Shown: positions 1 through 5,756 of the stretch, one piece after another | Position numbering within the stretch: the stretch's first letter is position 1 | Layout of the letters: every line of letters begins with the position of its first letter | Assembly: GCA_946490455.1 (NCBI GenBank) | Contig: CAMLXE010000032.1 | Span: forward strand, 1-11,459 | Source: an uncultured Desulfovibrio sp. | GTDB lineage: Bacteria; Desulfobacterota; Desulfovibrionia; Desulfovibrionales; Desulfovibrionaceae | Direction: 5' to 3' | DNA: 11,459 nt | Program-made: the position numbers and the translations under genes | Notes under the pieces: generated by a model | Database searches by the model: none | What the model was told of the DNA's origin: nothing | The model's input: only the letters and a program-made list of their open reading frames with translations

Positions 1-363
1 CTGTTTGCGGGGCAGCTGGCGGGTGCCATGAGCGTTGTCACGTTGCTCTGTTTCGATGGTGTTCTGGGAGCTACCATTTCCATTCTGCTGCTGGGACTCT
101 GTAATGCCGTAGTGACCAACGGGCAGGGAGCCTTTGCCCTCGAACTGCCTGCTGCAACTGCCTTTGGAAAATCCCGTACGATGGGAATGTACAATGTAGC
201 CATGCGGATAGGGCAGGTCCTTGGGCCAATGACACTGGGGATTGCGGCAACGCTGTGGAATGTGGGGACCGGTCTGACCTTTCTCGCCATTTTTCTTGTC
301 GGATCAGGCGCTTTGTTTTTTGCTGCCTGTTTCGGAGGAGGACATGATCGACGACATGAATAG
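1..363 (+). CDS. MFS-type transporter, C-terminal part (5' end outside window)
   Basis: The reading frame is open from base 1 and ends at TAG 361-363, giving the last 120 residues of a longer protein. The ATG at 28 is internal, because the frame continues upstream without a stop. The segment is almost wholly hydrophobic with three to four membrane spans: around residues 20-38 (LLCFDGVLGATISILLLGL in part), around 62-80 after the short loop KSRTMGMYNVAMRIGQVLGP, and around 85-113. The loop with small and basic residues followed by a Gly-rich helix is typical of the last helices of major facilitator transporters. The tail is short and charged (GGHDRRHE). It lies 28 nt upstream of the racemase gene on the same strand, so it probably belongs to the same operon and may export or import that pathway's product or substrate. 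The substrate cannot be told from this fragment. Confidence 0.7.
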   Translation: MFAGQLAGAMSVVTLLCFDGVLGATISILLLGLCNAVVTNGQGAFALELPAATAFGKSRTMGMYNVAMRIGQVLGPMTLGIAATLWNVGTGLTFLAIFLVGSGALFFAACFGGGHDRRHE

Positions 364-380
364 TGTTTGGGAGCTTACAT

Positions 381-386
381 AAGGAG
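381..386 (+). promoter_or_regulatory. Shine-Dalgarno site of the racemase gene
   Basis: AAGGAG sits 5 nt before the ATG at 392. It is a near-perfect ribosome binding site and fixes the racemase start. Confidence 0.85.
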
Positions 387-391
387 ATACA

Positions 392-1396
392 ATGTCTTGT
401 CTTGTCGTCGATGTCCGAGCCATACAGCATAATTTGAGATTGGTACGGCAGTTGTGTGAAAAGGCCGGGGCAGAATTTCTTTTTGTCTTCAAGGAAGCCG
501 GAATGCGTCCGGAACTCATGAATTGTCTTCTGACAGAAGGCAATGTTTCCCGACTTGGAGTGAACTGCTTTGGTCGGCTTCCTGTCCTGCCTCCTGATGT
601 CCGGGTTCATCAGATTTATCTGGTGGGAGATGATCGCTTCCCTGATATTGTTCACGCTGACGTGGTCTATCAGACGGGAATTCGTGCAATACGTCGTCTG
701 GCCGAGGCTGCAAAGGTCCAGAGGGTATGTCCGGAGGTCATGCTTGTTGTCGAAATGGGTGATGGGCGAGATGGTATTGAACCAGACATGCTGCTGTCTG
801 TGGCACATGAAGTCCTGTGCCAGCCGTCTCTTCGTTTGCGTGGATTGGCAACAAATTTTGCATGTGTGAGTACAGAGCCGCCAACAAAAGAAGCACTGGA
901 ACGTCTGGTCCAGTACAAGTATCAGCTTGAAAAGATGTTGGGACAGCCGGTTTCAGAACTTTCTGTAGGTGGATCGGATGTTTTGGAGCTGGCAGCAACA
1001 GAGCCGTTGCCAAAGGAAATTACTGAAATCAGATGCGGGACGGCGGTTCACCTCGGTATTTATCCTCTGTCGGGAAAAGCTGTCCCCGGTGCCAGCCAAC
1101 GGGCGTTCTCCTTGCAGGGGCAGGTGCTTGAGTGTTCCTGGAAAAAGGGGAGAAGACAGGCCATTCTTGATTTTGGTGCACTGCATACGTCCCCGGATAG
1201 ACTATATCCGGATATCCCCGGTATGACCCTGTTGGGCGTTTCCTCAGGGTACTCCCTGTATGATGTGACAGATTGTCCAGAATCTGTTGAAGAAGGAATG
1301 TTCTGTACGTTCGGGCTGCATTTCGTCAGCCTTGCCAGAGCTGTAGCTGCCGTTGCAGAGTTGCCGCTGGAACTGAGGTATGGAAAAGATGCTTGA
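392..1396 (+). CDS. PLP-dependent amino-acid racemase, alanine/ornithine racemase fold (type III)
   Basis: A 334-residue protein resembling the ornithine/lysine racemase branch of the fold-type III PLP enzymes (N-terminal TIM barrel plus C-terminal beta domain), which interconvert L- and D-amino acids. The N-terminus has the family pattern: a beta strand ending in Asp7, a helix with Asn14, then FLFVFKEAG, where Lys34 is the expected PLP-binding lysine. Later landmarks are VMLVVEMGDGRDG (about 116-128), the GLATNFACV strand (151-159), the phosphate-binding region SVGGSDVLEL (191-200) and EIRCGTAVHLG (212-222). These match the order seen in ornithine racemases (VVDLGDLREG, GIGTNL, SGGNSS, RIGEAILLG). 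Length is close to that family's. The usual start of the lysine motif (VTKVFK) is altered to FLFVFK, so substrate choice may differ. The start is set by AAGGAG 381-386. The gene overlaps the GNAT gene by 17 nt, implying coupled translation and a shared pathway, perhaps with the upstream MFS transporter. Confidence 0.85.
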   Translation: MSCLVVDVRAIQHNLRLVRQLCEKAGAEFLFVFKEAGMRPELMNCLLTEGNVSRLGVNCFGRLPVLPPDVRVHQIYLVGDDRFPDIVHADVVYQTGIRAIRRLAEAAKVQRVCPEVMLVVEMGDGRDGIEPDMLLSVAHEVLCQPSLRLRGLATNFACVSTEPPTKEALERLVQYKYQLEKMLGQPVSELSVGGSDVLELAATEPLPKEITEIRCGTAVHLGIYPLSGKAVPGASQRAFSLQGQVLECSWKKGRRQAILDFGALHTSPDRLYPDIPGMTLLGVSSGYSLYDVTDCPESVEEGMFCTFGLHFVSLARAVAAVAELPLELRYGKDA

Positions 1397-2114
1397 TACC
1401 TCTCTCATTATAAGGACAGCCAGAGAAGAGGATCTGGATGCTCTGGTCGCATTGGAACATACCGTTGCGCAGGGGCTTCCCTCTCGGGAAATGTTTGTCG
1501 TGGATGAGCGAGCGTTCTATGAACCCCTCCTTATGCAGAATAATGGACAGATTTTACTGGCTGAATATGAAAACCGTATTGTTGGGGCAGGCATCGTTGC
1601 CTTTCCCAGGGCAAAGGCAACAGATAATTTGGGAAAGGAACTCCTTTTTCCTCTCTCCTTACTGGAACGGGTTGTTCATATTGAATCCGTCTATATTCTG
1701 CCGGAGTTCAGAGGAAAGAAACTTGCACAGGTCCTTACCTCTCGAAATCTTGAACTGGCAGCTCAGTATGGGAGAGACAGAGCCTTATCCACAGTCTGGC
1801 CGGGTAATGCGTCCAGCATGAGCTTTTTGTATGAACTTGGACTGACTGTACGCAAGCTGACCAGAAAATATGGCGGACTTGACCGATTTATTATGCTGCG
1901 AACACCAGAAAAAACAGTCAGTTCTGGAGAATCAGTTTTGATTCCCTGTCTTGATATGGATGGGCACAGGAAGCAACTTTCCCAAGGCATGATTGGTGTT
2001 GGCCTCCTTCGGCATGACGAGGCAAAACATGATCAACCAGGAAATCTTGCTTTTTCTGTGATCTATCGCAAGGTCAATGGCGATTTGTCTTGTGGAAGCT
2101 CTGCCAATGCTTGA
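1380..2114 (+). CDS. GNAT-family N-acetyltransferase
   Basis: A 244-residue protein. It opens with LIIRTAREEDLDALVALE (about 9-26), the usual first strand and helix of GNAT enzymes. The acetyl-CoA binding motif A follows as HIESVYILPEFRGKKLAQVL (100-119), with the R-G-K-K-L-A pyrophosphate loop. Motif B is around STVWPGNASSMSFLYELG (137-154). Residues after about 175 form an extension beyond the normal fold with no recognised motif. GNAT proteins transfer acetyl from acetyl-CoA to an amine; beside a racemase the acceptor could be a D-amino acid, but this is inference. The ATG at 1380 is used here. A second in-frame ATG at 1389 is also possible: GAGG 1375-1378 is only 1 nt from the first ATG and 10 nt from the second, so the site favours 1389. 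Both starts precede the conserved domain. The stop codon lies inside the -35 box of the tRNA promoter. Confidence 0.85.
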   Translation: MEKMLDTSLIIRTAREEDLDALVALEHTVAQGLPSREMFVVDERAFYEPLLMQNNGQILLAEYENRIVGAGIVAFPRAKATDNLGKELLFPLSLLERVVHIESVYILPEFRGKKLAQVLTSRNLELAAQYGRDRALSTVWPGNASSMSFLYELGLTVRKLTRKYGGLDRFIMLRTPEKTVSSGESVLIPCLDMDGHRKQLSQGMIGVGLLRHDEAKHDQPGNLAFSVIYRKVNGDLSCGSSANA

Positions 2115-2140
2115 CAGGTCGTTCTGCAAACAGGTAAAAA
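2111..2140 (+). promoter_or_regulatory. Promoter of tRNA-Arg
   Basis: A perfect -35 box TTGACA (2111-2116) is followed, after 18 nt, by the -10-like TAAAAA (2135-2140, four of six matches to TATAAT). Transcription would begin near 2147, about 8 nt before the mature tRNA. The TGA stop of the GNAT gene (2112-2114) is part of the -35 box. Confidence 0.6.
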
Positions 2141-2154
2141 CTGAAGTTCATTCC

Positions 2155-2231
2155 GCGCTCGTAGCTCAGTTGGATAGAGCGACAGCCTCCTAAGCTGTAG
2201 GCCGCAGGTTCGATTCCTGCCGGGCGCACCA
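2155..2231 (+). tRNA. tRNA-Arg, anticodon CCT
   Basis: A complete 77-nt cloverleaf. Acceptor strands GCGCTCG (2155-2161) and CGGGCGC (2221-2227) form seven pairs with one G-U, followed by A2228 and an encoded CCA (2229-2231). The D stem is GCTC/GAGC (2164-2167 and 2177-2180). The anticodon stem is ACAGC/GCTGT (2182-2186 and 2194-2198) around the loop CTCCTAA, whose centre is CCT (2189-2191) and reads the Arg codon AGG. The T arm is GCAGG-TTCGATT-CCTGC (2204-2220). It has its own promoter upstream and a terminator 15 nt after the CCA. Genes for this tRNA are often used as integration sites by mobile elements, but no integrase or repeated 3' end is seen here. Confidence 0.95.
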
Positions 2232-2245
2232 TGAAAAGATGTTTA

Positions 2246-2274
2246 GGCTACACCGGTGGTGTAGCCTTTTTGTG
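2246..2274 (+). terminator. Rho-independent terminator after tRNA-Arg
   Basis: A perfect 9-bp stem, GGCTACACC (2246-2254) and GGTGTAGCC (2258-2266), encloses a GGT loop and runs directly into TTTTT (2267-2271). It is a textbook terminator for the tRNA transcript and for any read-through from the GNAT operon. Confidence 0.9.
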
Positions 2275-2410
2275 TTATAGTGATATGTTAGGAACATCGT
2301 TTTGAGATTAAGGGTACTGAATTGAAATTTATTCGACAGAAACTGGAATTTCTAGACTGATAATTCTGGGATATATGTTTATGGAATGTGGTATATTCGA
2401 AGTTTATTTT

Positions 2411-2442
2411 GCACTCAGTGCATGCAAGCATGCGCTGAATGC
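2411..2442. repeat. Long imperfect inverted repeat (hairpin)
   Basis: The arms GCACTCAGTGCATG (2411-2424) and CATGCGCTGAATGC (2429-2442) pair over 14 positions with one C-A mismatch and one G-T wobble, around a CAAG loop. Outer arms TTTATTTT (2403-2410) and AAAATAAA (2453-2460) are also complementary, offset by 10 unpaired bases on the right. No T run follows directly on either strand, so it is not a standard terminator. It could be an operator, an RNA structure or a remnant of a small inverted-repeat element. Confidence 0.6.
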
Positions 2443-2508
2443 GTATGGTGTTAAAATAAAATTTATTGAGTAGAGATCGAACGATACTCTTTCATTAGAG
2501 AAAAGCCG

Positions 2509-2549
2509 TTGACAATTTAGATGGCCAGTTCGTACAGAAACTTTCTGTA
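2509..2549 (+). promoter_or_regulatory. Orphan promoter-like site overlapped by a palindrome
   Basis: TTGACA (2509-2514) is followed after 18 nt by TACAGA (2533-2538), a weak -10 match. The latter is the left arm of the perfect palindrome TACAGAAACTTTCTGTA (2533-2549; 8-bp arms, one central base). The arrangement looks like a promoter with an operator on its -10 region, but no plus-strand gene follows. A chance match in AT-rich DNA is quite possible. Confidence 0.3.
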
Positions 2550-2630
2550 GTTTATTTCACTAGGTTGCATGGAAAAAGTTTTGTGGATGTGAGGACTCTA
2601 CTTTTATTGGAGCTTTCAGCAATGTCTCTT

Positions 2631-2650
2631 AAAAAAAGTAGCCAGTCTAC
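2631..2650 (-). terminator. Weak candidate terminator of the eight-gene operon
   Basis: Read on the minus strand, GTAG-ACTGG-CTAC (2650 to 2638) forms a short 4-bp stem followed at once by seven T (2637 to 2631). It lies about 95 nt beyond the MaoC stop. The stem is too short for confidence, but it is the only hairpin-plus-T-run on this strand after the operon that I can find. Confidence 0.3.
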
Positions 2651-2745
2651 ATAGTTCGAAACAGTATGTCTGTATCAGAAACCATTTCTAATTTGAATGC
2701 AAACTGGCTGTTAACGATAAACAGTATTTTTGAAGTAATAATAGA

Positions 2746-3162
2746 TTACTTGTCAACACCAATCTGGATGATTGCTTTAGACACCTTCTTGCCTTTCTCA
2801 TTCACAATTTCTGCTTTGATACTGATACGTTTGCACGTATCATTCTTTTCAGAAATAGTTCCTGTAATTGTAAGAATATCTCCAATAAAAACTGGACTGC
2901 GAAATTTGGTCGTAATCTCTTGGAGCAGGCAGTATTTGCCAGGAAGATATACACCTGCCAATTTTGAATAAAAAGATGCTGTCAGCATTCCATAAACAAC
3001 CCTTCCTGGATAGCCTTGCTGCCTGGCAAACTCCTCATTACAGTGTAGCGGATTTATATCTCCGGAAATTTCAGTAAATTTATCAAGCATTTCAGCTGTT
3101 ACAACTGTCTGAAAGCTTTCAGTCTGACCAACAGTCAACTGATCATATGTGAATGTGTTCAT
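2746..3162 (-). CDS. MaoC-like dehydratase / (R)-specific enoyl hydratase
   Basis: A 138-residue single hot-dog domain, the usual size for PhaJ-type MaoC proteins. These add water to, or remove it from, 3-hydroxyacyl/enoyl thioesters on CoA or ACP. The catalytic motif is intact: SGDINPLH, with Asp35 and His40 as the expected dyad and Asn37 alongside. It is followed by the GRVVYGMLTASF helix (about 54-65) that shapes the active site, then a TKFRSPVFIGDIL strand region typical of the family. The start ATG overlaps the stop of the transketolase C-half gene as ATGA (3159-3162), so translation is coupled. As the last gene of an operon that also carries an ACP, it probably acts on an acyl-ACP or acyl-CoA intermediate. 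The exact substrate is unknown. A role in ordinary fatty-acid or polyhydroxyalkanoate metabolism is less likely, because no related genes are nearby. Confidence 0.88.
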   Translation of the reverse strand: MNTFTYDQLTVGQTESFQTVVTAEMLDKFTEISGDINPLHCNEEFARQQGYPGRVVYGMLTASFYSKLAGVYLPGKYCLLQEITTKFRSPVFIGDILTITGTISEKNDTCKRISIKAEIVNEKGKKVSKAIIQIGVDK

Positions 3163-4085
3163 GCTCTTTTCTCAAGCCATGTTGCGATTGCAGATGCAAT
3201 ACTGTTCCTATCAAGTCCGTTCTGTTCTCTGACTTCCTGCTGTGTGCCATAGCCGGCAGCAAATTTGTCTGTCAAACCAATACGCATAAATGGGATAGCT
3301 ACCTGATGTTCTGCCAATATTTCAGCAACGGCACTACCAAGTCCACCGTATATATTATGTTCTTCAATAGTGATAACAGCAGTACAATTTCGGGCTGCCG
3401 TGAGAATTGCCTGATTGTCAATTGGTTTTAGGCTGGGCATATTGATAACCGTGCTTTGTATGCCTTTGCTTTTCAATTCTTCTGCAGCAGCCATAACTTC
3501 GCATAGGATGGTACCTGTAGAAATAATGGCAAGATCTTTTCCCTCTGTCAGAAAAGCAGCTTTGCCTAATTCTACCGTATATCCTTCACTAAAATATTCC
3601 GTTTCTCCGCTCATCCCCAGTCGGATATACACAGGGCCATCATGGTTATAGGCTGCTCTTACGCATGCAGAGGCTTCAATTGGAGTGGCCGCTGATAATA
3701 TGGAAAGATTGGGAATAGCCCTTAGTATGGCAAAATCTTCTGTTGTATGGTGAGATGGGCCTAATGTACGCCATGAAGTTCCACTTCCCATTCCGACGAT
3801 TTTGACATTTTGGTTCTGATAGCAGACATCGTTGCGGATAAATTCAATACTTCTGTAAGCCAGAAAGGCTCCAGAGGTATACACAAAAGGAATGAGTCCC
3901 AGCATCGCCATACCAGCTGCAATACCGACTTTGTTTTGCTCTGCAATTCCAAAATTATAGCACTGAGTTGGCATTTCAGAAGCCATCATGGTATCATAAT
4001 CAGTGCCGCTGTCAGACAAAAGCGAGACTACTCTCTTATCTTTCTGCATGATGTCATACAAGGCTCTTATATACGCTTTTTGCAT
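3159..4085 (-). CDS. Transketolase, C-terminal subunit (split enzyme)
   Basis: A 308-residue protein equal to the pyrimidine-binding and C-terminal domains of transketolase. The motif FGIAEQN (45-51) contains the glutamate (Glu49) that activates the thiamine diphosphate ring. GPSHHTTED (109-117) is the conserved substrate/cofactor loop shared by transketolase and DXS-like enzymes. The last third (from about residue 180, KDLAIISTGTIL) is the transketolase C-terminal domain, ending in a helix with DRNSIASAIATWL. It must pair with the N-terminal subunit encoded just upstream, with which it overlaps by 19 nt. Together they would move a two-carbon ketol unit between sugar phosphates or a related donor/acceptor pair. 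Split transketolases are common in secondary and surface-sugar pathways and need not serve the pentose phosphate pathway. The closest alternatives, DXS-like or pyruvate dehydrogenase E1-beta-like, fit less well. Confidence 0.88.
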   Translation of the reverse strand: MQKAYIRALYDIMQKDKRVVSLLSDSGTDYDTMMASEMPTQCYNFGIAEQNKVGIAAGMAMLGLIPFVYTSGAFLAYRSIEFIRNDVCYQNQNVKIVGMGSGTSWRTLGPSHHTTEDFAILRAIPNLSILSAATPIEASACVRAAYNHDGPVYIRLGMSGETEYFSEGYTVELGKAAFLTEGKDLAIISTGTILCEVMAAAEELKSKGIQSTVINMPSLKPIDNQAILTAARNCTAVITIEEHNIYGGLGSAVAEILAEHQVAIPFMRIGLTDKFAAGYGTQQEVREQNGLDRNSIASAIATWLEKRA

Positions 4086-4903
4086 GACTCTAGCTCTTCT
4101 GGGCTAATGTTGAGTTCACTCATGAAAATTTTCAGTTCGCGTTTGTTGGGCATGCGCCAATGCCAACCAGGATTTTCTTCCATGAGTGACAATCCTTTCC
4201 CCTTTACTGTTTCGGCAATAACCAAGCGAGGTAATGATTGGTGTGGTTTTATGGCTTTGATAAGGGCTGGAACGTCGTGACCATTTACCCGTACGCAGTC
4301 CCATCCGAAACTGCTGAAACGTGATTCCCAATCATCAATTGCTAATACAGCCTTGACAGTATCCATTTTTTGGATGCGGTTATAGTCCAGTATCGCAATC
4401 AAATTATTGGTGTTGTATTTTACGGCAGACATGACTGCTTCCCATATACTGCCCTCTTGGCATTCTCCGTCGCCAATTAATACAAAAATATTAGCGGGAT
4501 TATCTTGGTTCTTAGCGCCAAGGGCCATGCCTAAACCTAAAGACAGTCCATGACCAAGAGATCCCGTTGACGCTTCAATGCCAAGTTCAGGACACAACGA
4601 AGGTTCTCCTCCCAGTTTTGTTCCCGGGCGTGAGAAGGCAAAAAGTTGTTCCTTGCCAAAATAGCCAGCGTGACACAAAACCGAATACAAGGCCAAACTA
4701 CCGTGCCCTTTGCTAAGAATAAAACGATCTCTGTCTTGCCAGCATGGGGCGTTGGGGCGATGGCGCATTACTCCGCCACAATATAAGGCATAAATAATTT
4801 CGACACAGGAAAAGGCCGAAGCCAAGTGCGCGATACCTCCGGCATAACCTGCCAGAAAAATATCTTTTCTGAGCTCTTTTGTCGTTTTTTGCCAGTCGTT
4901 CAT
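4067..4903 (-). CDS. Transketolase, N-terminal subunit (split enzyme)
   Basis: A 278-residue thiamine-diphosphate-binding subunit. It carries LSKGHGSLALYSVL (about 63-76 in this numbering), the GSLGHGLSLGLGMALG helix and the ThDP/Mg motif. That motif starts at GDGECQEGS (144-152) and ends in ILDYN (171-175), so Asp145 and Asn175 are the likely Mg2+ ligands. All cofactor residues appear intact. The ATG at 4903 is chosen: it lies 16 nt after the aldo/keto reductase stop and has AGGGA and AGAGA stretches upstream. The frame also runs eight codons further to a TTG at 4927, which would overlap the reductase gene and looks less likely. The gene overlaps the C-terminal subunit by 19 nt, consistent with a stoichiometric heteromer. 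Its place in a surface-acylation operon suggests a role in making a special sugar or acyl precursor, not in central metabolism. Confidence 0.88.
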   Translation of the reverse strand: MNDWQKTTKELRKDIFLAGYAGGIAHLASAFSCVEIIYALYCGGVMRHRPNAPCWQDRDRFILSKGHGSLALYSVLCHAGYFGKEQLFAFSRPGTKLGGEPSLCPELGIEASTGSLGHGLSLGLGMALGAKNQDNPANIFVLIGDGECQEGSIWEAVMSAVKYNTNNLIAILDYNRIQKMDTVKAVLAIDDWESRFSSFGWDCVRVNGHDVPALIKAIKPHQSLPRLVIAETVKGKGLSLMEENPGWHWRMPNKRELKIFMSELNISPEELESCKKRI

Positions 4904-4919
4904 ATCTCTATTTTCCCTA

Positions 4920-5735
4920 TTATCCAAACTGAGTTATAGTGTCTGGGTCCAGCCCAGAAAAAGCACATACAGGCATTGCATCAATGCACTGCATTTCTGT
5001 ATTGGTAAGACAGAAATCATCGATTTTCAGATTGCTTTTCATATGGTCTGGATGTGTAGTTTTGGTGATGGGAATGACATTATGCTGCATACACCAACGC
5101 AAACATACTTGCGCTGGTGTTTTGCTGTGGGCTTGGGCGATTTGCTGCAACTCAGGGTTATTTAGCAGCAGACCGTTACCTAACGGACTCCAAGCTTCAA
5201 TCTGAATGCCGTGTTTATTGCAAAAATCAATTTCTTTTTGAGGGAGCCAGCCTGGATGTAATTCTATTTGATTTATTTCTGGGGCAATTTGGGCCATGTC
5301 CATTAATGCCTCAAGATGGTGAACCTTGAAGTTACAAACACCTATTGTTCTGACAACGCCATCTTCTTTTAGTTTTTCCAATGCACGCCACGCTTCAGCC
5401 GTAATGTCACGCCAATTGGTATGGACAGCCGGAGAGGCTGGCCAGTGCAGCAAAAATTGATCAAAGAATTCAATTTGTAGATTTTTTAAAGACTTTCTGC
5501 ATGCCTTCTGTGCAGCAGCAAACTGGCGTTTACTGTTCCATAACTTTCCAGAAATAAACAATTGTTCACGCGCTATACCACTCTGTTTCAGGCCGTCCCC
5601 TACAAAGGGCTCATTCGTGTAGGCATACGCCGTGTCAAATCTGCGATACCCGGCTTGACAGGCTGCGAGGATGACCCGTGCCGTCTCATCATCAGGAGGC
5701 AACTTCCAGGTGCCAAAAGCTATAGGATCAGGCAT
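4920..5735 (-). CDS. Aldo/keto reductase
   Basis: A 271-residue TIM-barrel NAD(P)H-dependent oxidoreductase of the bacterial 2,5-diketo-gluconate reductase-like type. The catalytic tetrad is complete: Asp34 and Tyr39 in RRFDTAYAYTNE, Lys64 in ISGKLW and His97 in LLHWP. Further family marks are GVVRTIGVCNF (strand 5), NQIELHP and the cofactor loop VIPITKTTHPDHMKSNL near the C-terminus. The start has a clear ribosome site, GGAG, 5 nt before the ATG at 5735, and lies 21 nt after the AlgJ-like gene. The enzyme reduces an aldehyde or ketone, so in this operon it could reduce a transketolase product or a keto group on an ACP-bound acyl chain. The real substrate cannot be deduced from the sequence. 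Confidence 0.9.
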   Translation of the reverse strand: MPDPIAFGTWKLPPDDETARVILAACQAGYRRFDTAYAYTNEPFVGDGLKQSGIAREQLFISGKLWNSKRQFAAAQKACRKSLKNLQIEFFDQFLLHWPASPAVHTNWRDITAEAWRALEKLKEDGVVRTIGVCNFKVHHLEALMDMAQIAPEINQIELHPGWLPQKEIDFCNKHGIQIEAWSPLGNGLLLNNPELQQIAQAHSKTPAQVCLRWCMQHNVIPITKTTHPDHMKSNLKIDDFCLTNTEMQCIDAMPVCAFSGLDPDTITQFG

Positions 5736-5756
5736 ATCATCTCCGGTGAGCTGTTG

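Larger units (their letters stand above)
2272..2745. other. AT-rich intergenic region with inverted repeats
   Basis: About 470 nt lie between the tRNA terminator and the stop of the MaoC gene. It is visibly AT-rich and I see no convincing gene. It holds a long imperfect hairpin at 2411-2442, a TTGACA box at 2509-2514 followed by a palindrome at 2533-2549, and weak hairpins at 2638-2650, 2708-2724 and 2733-2751. Two genes or gene sets converge on it: the plus-strand tRNA and the minus-strand eight-gene operon. It therefore marks a boundary between two genomic segments. Confidence 0.6.

Noticed and set aside
71..808. Long minus-strand open frame (245 codons) opposite the MFS end and the racemase
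   Set aside because: It is antisense to two well-supported genes, its translation is low in complexity logic (many His, Gln, Cys, Trp) and matches no family I know.
2622..2654. Ten-codon frame MSLKKSSQST with GGAG upstream
   Set aside because: Too short to support; the run of A and the hairpin there fit a weak terminator on the other strand better.
2666..2971. Plus-strand open frame starting MSVSETISNL in the gene-free region
   Set aside because: Most of it is antisense to the MaoC gene, there is no Shine-Dalgarno site and the translated sequence looks like non-coding read-through.
4904..4927. TTG start extending the transketolase N half by eight codons
   Set aside because: The ATG at 4903 has purine-rich sequence upstream and avoids overlap with the reductase gene; the added residues are not part of the conserved domain.
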